Translations under genes and position numbers: made by a program
Assembly: GCA_000708835.1 (NCBI GenBank)
Contig: DF236988.1
Span: forward strand, 62,644-126,643
Source of the DNA: Klebsormidium nitens
Taxonomy: Eukaryota > Streptophyta > Klebsormidiophyceae > Klebsormidiales > Klebsormidiaceae
DNA: 64,000 nt
Direction of reading: 5' to 3'
In this document: positions 58,504 to 64,000 of the stretch, in pieces
Layout: the number at the start of each line of letters is the position of its first letter
Numbering within the stretch: position 1 is the first letter of the stretch
Notes under the pieces: generated by a model
What the model saw: only the letters and a program-made list of their open reading frames with translations
Told to the model about the DNA's origin: nothing
Database searches by the model: none

Positions 58504-60897
58504 ACAGTAGACACGCAACGCCAATAAGGATGGTCACACGCTCAGAGCTAGAGGGCCCTCTAGTCAGGCGGCTAGGCTTGGCACTCAGTTACCATCTGAA
58601 ACAGAGTCGTCAGCTGGGATTACAATACCCATCATTGTATTCTGCTGCTTATCCCTTTTGTAGAGCCTTTTGGGGCCGACTGCATGCGCAGCGGTTGCAG
58701 GCACATTCGAACTCTATATGACGTCTAATCTGTTCGAAGTGTGCAAGGATGGACTTCGTGTAAGTCTTGGCACTAGAGCCGCCAAATGCATTTGTCATGA
58801 TTGGACGGTGGTACAAAAAGGTTTCTGAAAAACTTATGCTCTGGGCGGCCGCCGACATATGCAGCATACTGAAACGCTATCATGGATCGAATTTGGCCAA
58901 TCATTAGCAACTGCATGTGGGCGCATGCTTTTGCGGCCGACATTACCGGCGACTAGATCATGACCCGGCGCTGTGGTTATTTGTTATGTGGCACATGCAT
59001 GCCAAATTTGTAGAGAGCTTAAGTAAAGAGCTGCCGTTGTACGCTGACGCAAGGCCGCGGCTGCATATGGGCCACTAGCTTAGCTTGAGTAGTGAAGTAC
59101 TTTCGTTTGTTTCCCCCATGTAAGTAAGGAGCGTAGACACAAAGACGAGACACTGGTTTGGCCGTTGATCTACTAATTGCCCGATAGCTCAACGTGGCGA
59201 TCAGGGCTTTAATATACACCGTAAGTTATACCGTCTACGGGTCCAGCTTGAAAAGTGTAGCTATGCATGCAATCCATGCTTACATGAAGCCTGAGTGATG
59301 GTCACGTACGTATTGTACGCGTGTAATCACGCTTGGACCGCGCCAGATCGAAAAGCCTGGCATGACCTCCCACGCGATTCAGGAGCGGCTGACTCTGCGC
59401 GGGCCCTCAGAGCAGCCACGGTTTGAGCTGGAAGAACTAATGGTCACTAAATTAATCCGTTTAGTAGTACCGTTTGTCCAATCAAAGAACGACGCTTCTA
59501 TTTCTCACTCATCAGGCTCATCTTTACGAATATCGGTAATGTACAGGTAGGCAATGCAAGTTGGCTTTTGCACTGGATATCTGACGGCTCTCGTCTGAGC
59601 TACGCACTGCCATTGGACTGGGAACCAAGACAGGCTGTTGAATGCAGAGTTGAAAACCGAGTTAGAACATCTGGAACATGGGCTATAGGTGGAAAACGAA
59701 CAATTCCAACCGTGGGTACCGTAATTATGTCCAAATCGACCGTACAATAATTTGCTAACATTGGGCACACTGAGGCAGGGTTTCAAAATGTCCAATTGCA
59801 TGAATGCAATCCACCTAATTTGACCACATTGACGCTGCGTGACTAGCGGTACTTGACGCCGCGCTGTGGCATGCCAGCCGTTCAGCCGGAGTCCGACGCC
59901 GAGTATTAAAATCATGACATTGCGCGCGCACCCACAAATCGACGGCGCAGGGCTTCTAAAACGTCCTTCAGATCCGTCGGATCACTGACAACCAGTACGC
60001 TAGCCTCGCCGGCGGCTTGCATGGCCCGGTTGAATAGGTACCAGCCCGATCCGACTCCAGTACTTGGCATAAGGCCAAGCTTGAAGAAATTTATTCGTGG
60101 GGCCGGTCTGCAGACATACGGTAATTGTAACAGGTTCGGATGCTCAAGTCGACTTGCCGATTCTTGTACTGGTGTACTAGTGAAAAGGACGTGTGTACAC
60201 TTGTGCCTGCCGTTTTCGGTACTAGGTAGTAAAGCCTGTCACATTCTGAGACTGACTTTTGCACTGGCTTGATTGTCGCTTGACTGTATGCCTGATCAAA
60301 TGACTTGCTCAGTGCTTGTCGGCCCGGCGCCTTCAGCAGATTCTTTCTTGGATCATTCTTGCGTTGACTGCCTCGACTCCGGAGTGGAGTTAGTTTGGTT
60401 GGGCTGAGACAAGTCGGAAGCAAAGAGGCAGCAATCTGGGCTTGACCTTGGCTGCCTCTTGGTTGGTCCGCTCGTCTCAAGCTGTATAGCAATGCAATTT
60501 GGAAGTTTATGGAGTGAAACAGGCGCTCGTCTTGATCAACAATACTAAAGCCGTAATGCTTCAGAGAAGTCGAAAGGTGGGCCTACTGGGCAGGACCAAA
60601 GGGGGCTAGGTTCACCAGCGGTAGCATTCAGTATTGTTGCAGGTGACGTGAGAAAGTGCCGGCATTCGTCAGCATTGTGCATGCACAGAACTGAGACGCT
60701 TAGTCTAGTACCAGAGGCTCGATACGTCTTTGGCAGCCTTCTCAAAAGTTGAAGAAAGTCGCCAGCATTTTGCGGTAAAAGACTGGGATTCCCCGGAGTC
60801 TACCAGAGGGCCAATTATACGTCTCCGGTAACGTTCTCCTGAGGCTGTTGCTCTCGACAAAACATTTCGGGGCCGTTGAAAAAAGGGCACCAAGAAA
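58504..60897. other. Intergenic stretch without a recognisable gene
   Basis: This lies between the peptidase stop and the CFAP77-like start. Many short frames occur, but none has family motifs or splice partners. No repeats of note were seen. Confidence 0.5.
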
Positions 60898-63800
60898 ATG
60901 TTGGACATCAGTGGGGAGCCCCGGCTAGGGGTGACCCGCAAGACCCAGGAATGGAACGCGATGCTGATCCGCCCCGAGATTGGGAAGGTAAGGACGTTTC
61001 GCCAAGGTCCTTGCTGTGCGTTCTTTGCCAATGCAACATGCATTGACATGTCTTACTTTGGCCGCTGAGAGGCACTATTACCGGCCAGCAGAGTAGTCAT
61101 AGCATAGAACCACAACAGGTTTTCGGTTCTTCAATAGTACTCCAAGTCAGACGAGCGATGCTTGCGAGGAGGTTTGCAGAACTTCAGTCCTAGCCAAGCT
61201 GAGGACGGAGGGGCTTCCAATTCGTCCGCTGCGCTTGATAAGATGTTCTTTGCTGCGGGCACCTATGGAACTGGGGTGTTGGCTGTTTCTTAAGTTTGTA
61301 GGCTGTCAGACTAGCCGAAAACGTCATTTTTATGAAATATAAGAAGGGGTCGTTGGCAGCGACAAACTTGATTGCTCCTCAAAAATATTACCAACTTTTT
61401 AGCCAGGAGTGTTTCAGGGGGCAAGCGGGTACAAAAAATTCCCCTTACACTCTTCTGGGCTCCACCATAGCTGACTTAGGAAAGAAGATTCCGTGCTGCC
61501 AAAGGCAAATACTCGCCGTTTTTGTGGGAGCTCGAGATGGCCTGTCACAGCTTTCAGAAGAGCCCTCTTGACATCGAACCGCTGTATCAAGAGAGCGGAA
61601 TGTCTATGCCCGTTGATACAGTAATTGCTTTCGAAAAGCTTCTCCACAGAATCTTTTTGTTCTTAGCCTCGAGCTACGGTTGCTTGCTTGAACGCCACAA
61701 CATCTGGGGCTTTGTTTGAGCCACCGCCAGCCCACAAAATGGGCATAAATGGGCGCTTTTGGACTACAATGATTCTGGGAGAAATTTGAAGCGCCGAGCA
61801 GCCAGTGTCCTACTTGGTTCCGGAGGTGGAGGAGAACTTTAAAATCATGAGACAGTTGGCTGCGATGCACATCAGACGCTCTGGAACGAACCCGCTGCGA
61901 TTATCATGATTGGTTGATAACAAGCACCTGTTGGTCAAGAAATATGGCAACTCTGCAACCAGTGGAATGAGAAGGAATACAACGCAACGCCACGTGTCGA
62001 CTGTTTACAGGTTCGGAAGCCTACTCGGAAGCTGCCCGGGCAGGAGCACGCGTACGGGATCAACATGGTACAAGACCCGGAGAACGCAAAAGAAGGTTCG
62101 TGTGTGTACTTACACAACCTATGCTGCAACTGAACCTTCCTGGATTGGAGGAACCCGTTACTCAAATTGCGAACGAGTATTTTTGAAACAGATAAAGACG
62201 AATTTTCAGCTCGTTTCAAGGCGGCGCTTTGGGTGAAACCTAGAGACACGACGCGAATCTGAACGAAATATCCAGATTTGAGAGAGAAACAGGAAAGTAC
62301 AAGCGCCCTGCTCCTGTCAAGAATCAACTTCGCGTTCATATCAATATGAACCCGTTTTCGAGTAAAGTGGCGCAGTCTTTTGTACTTCGACAAAGGAAAA
62401 GCTGGTGTTTCCTGCATCACGCATAAGCCCACTTCAGTCGCAAGATGCGGCTGCGCGTCAGCTCCTCAGACATGCCGTCATATTCCCAGCACCTTCTCGT
62501 TAAGCACGACCCAATATCAGGCATCGCCCCTTTTATGATAAGCCGTCCCAACAAAGAACACGGAAAACTGAGTGAGTTCAAGCCATAAGCTGAAGGCAAC
62601 GAGAACAGGACATATCAAAACGACCGCTTCTAGTCTGCACGGAAGCTTGTATCTAGGTATGCTGATTACCAGCCCACAAGGTAGTATTACTTGTCTGCGT
62701 CCCTGATCATGTTGATGGCGCTTTCTCGGGCGTCTCATCGAGCATCTTGGTGTCCGTGCAGTCACGATGGTTTGGAAGGAGCACGAGCCCAATCCTGACA
62801 ACAAGCCGGGCCCCGATTTCATGGCCATGAACCTGGCATCTATCAAGAGGTGAGTCATTGAAGTCAAGAATCGCTATCGGCAACGGTTTTCGTCAGGGTT
62901 CTCGGAGCCTGATTGTCTTTGAGCGAAGCAGGGAATCCCAGCTCTCCCTTTTTGATTTCATCCAGAAGGATAGGTTGTAGTGTTCTGGGGAGAAACTAGT
63001 CGGACCGCTGCAAAAATAACACATCAGTGACTCTGAACTCCATGTACTGACTCTGAAGTCCACATGATATGAAAACAAACTGTCCCAGATAGCTGCGAGA
63101 GTCGGGACTGATGAAGTGCTTACCGTAAGCCGAACCCGCTCCATCCTTCGAGTAGACGGCGTAATGAGCTCTTTGTTTTTATTTCAATCCTCCAAACGCA
63201 CCGTACCGACTAGAATCTCCAGAGAGACAATTTCTACCTCATGAAGGCACCTTTCTCTTTATTCGGGGTACGAAGTGAGTAGCAAATGCTACGTTATCCG
63301 AGTCACTCTTGAACGAAGTGCCTACTGCCCCGCTACAGTGAGTGCACGACGGCGTCGGAGACCCGGATTTTCCGCGAGACGCACGACATCCGGATAAAGC
63401 AGGGCAGCCCCACAAAGGTAGGCTCCACCTTGCAGATTCAAGCGTTCGATAGGGAATGAACAGCTTCAATCGATTTTAGTTCGGTGGTAATATGCAGCTC
63501 TCAAGGTGGAGCTTGAGCACTGCTCTAACTCTCAGAGTATATTCGGACAAGAGGTCTGGACGGGCTCTTCTTGAGTGACAGGTTGGGGTCGGTTGGACCC
63601 ACGTACACGGCTTTGAGTCTACCCGCAACCACTTCAGAGAGCACTTTAACCAATGAGGACATCTTTGGTCCCACAATCGAGAACGCTGGTAAAGTGGATC
63701 TGCCAGATGCGCCGTCAACATATCAAGAGCAGCCTCAATGGATCGAGGAAAAGAAGTCGATTCCAAACAGAAGAGAGCGGGATAAACGATTTTAAGCCTA

Positions 63801-63924
63801 AACGTGTACTTATTTGTCCGCAGACGCGCCGCGAGCCCCTCATCCCGTCCGACTACAATCCGGAGCACGTGTACGGACGCAGCACGCTCGTGCGGACGTA
63901 CGCAGAGAAGCAGTGGCTTTCTTG
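60898..63924 (+). CDS. CFAP77: CFAP77-like cilia/flagella-associated protein (3' end beyond right edge)
   Basis: Axonemal protein of the ciliary doublet microtubules in organisms with motile cilia. Exons: 60898-60987, 62011-62095, 62762-62849, 63339-63417, 63824-63924, all in phase, giving about 147 residues so far. The last one ends in a donor (TTG|GTGAGC), so at least one more exon lies to the right. Family-like segments are LGVTRKTQEWNAMLIRPEIG, then LPGQEHAYGINMVQD, PGPDFMAMNLASIKS, ETRIFRETHDIRIKQG, and IPSDYNPEHVYGRSTLVRTY. They come in the CFAP77 order: RP.LG, DF..YG, DF.A.N, THDIR, and the MVFG.S-type segment. The start is the first ATG of exon 1, seven codons before the conserved part, so the N-terminus is short. 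Similarity is recognised by pattern rather than alignment. Confidence 0.75.
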
Positions 63925-64000
63925 GTGAGCCGCCAGGTTTTTGTGCTCAGACGGCTTATGCATCATAAAAACGTAAAGTATCTTCAAATATTTCAATCCT

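Overview
The window is nuclear DNA of an intron-rich eukaryote, most likely a streptophyte (charophyte) green alga of the Klebsormidium type. This is inferred from plant-like RIO1, eL24, BDP1, condensin CAP-H and an S9B peptidase, from a SEN1-type helicase of a family expanded in plants, and from a ciliary CFAP77-like gene that flowering plants lack. There are no operons, rRNA genes, CRISPR arrays or intact transposons. Most introns are GT-AG, and the exon models below were joined by hand using protein family conservation, splice signals and matching codon phase.

Layout, left to right. (1) Minus strand, 0.4-7.9 kb: an SF1B (UPF1/SEN1-like) helicase with an N-terminal ParB-like module; its 3' end lies beyond the left edge. 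(2) Minus, 10.3-11.4 kb: a predicted membrane protein of unknown function, divergent from (3) BDP1/TFIIIB B'' on the plus strand (11.95-17.4 kb), whose intron 5 carries an array of decayed copies of the next exon. (4) Minus, 18.6-21.0 kb: a hemerythrin-like HHE protein. (5) Plus, 22.4-29.4 kb: the kinase RIO1 in 12 exons. (6) Minus, 30.8-31.4 kb: a small secreted protein. (7) Plus, 34.1-36.7 kb: ribosomal protein eL24 with a leader intron. (8) Plus, 38.1-44.2 kb: condensin subunit CAP-H, with a one-base frame break at a G9 run. (9) Minus, 46.4-49.0 kb: a secreted protein built of two copies of a two-cysteine module. (10) Minus, 51.1-52.6 kb: a MYND zinc-finger protein broken by a perfect 16-bp tandem duplication. 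(11) Plus, 53.3-58.5 kb: a DPP8/9-like serine peptidase. (12) Plus, 60.9-63.9 kb: a CFAP77-like ciliary protein running off the right edge.

The genes do not form one pathway. RIO1 and eL24 both serve ribosome production, BDP1 serves RNA polymerase III transcription, and CAP-H serves mitotic chromosome condensation. The most unusual items are the ParB-like/helicase fusion, the pseudo-exon array in BDP1, three places where a conserved protein is continued in another frame, and the unrecognised two-cysteine secreted module.
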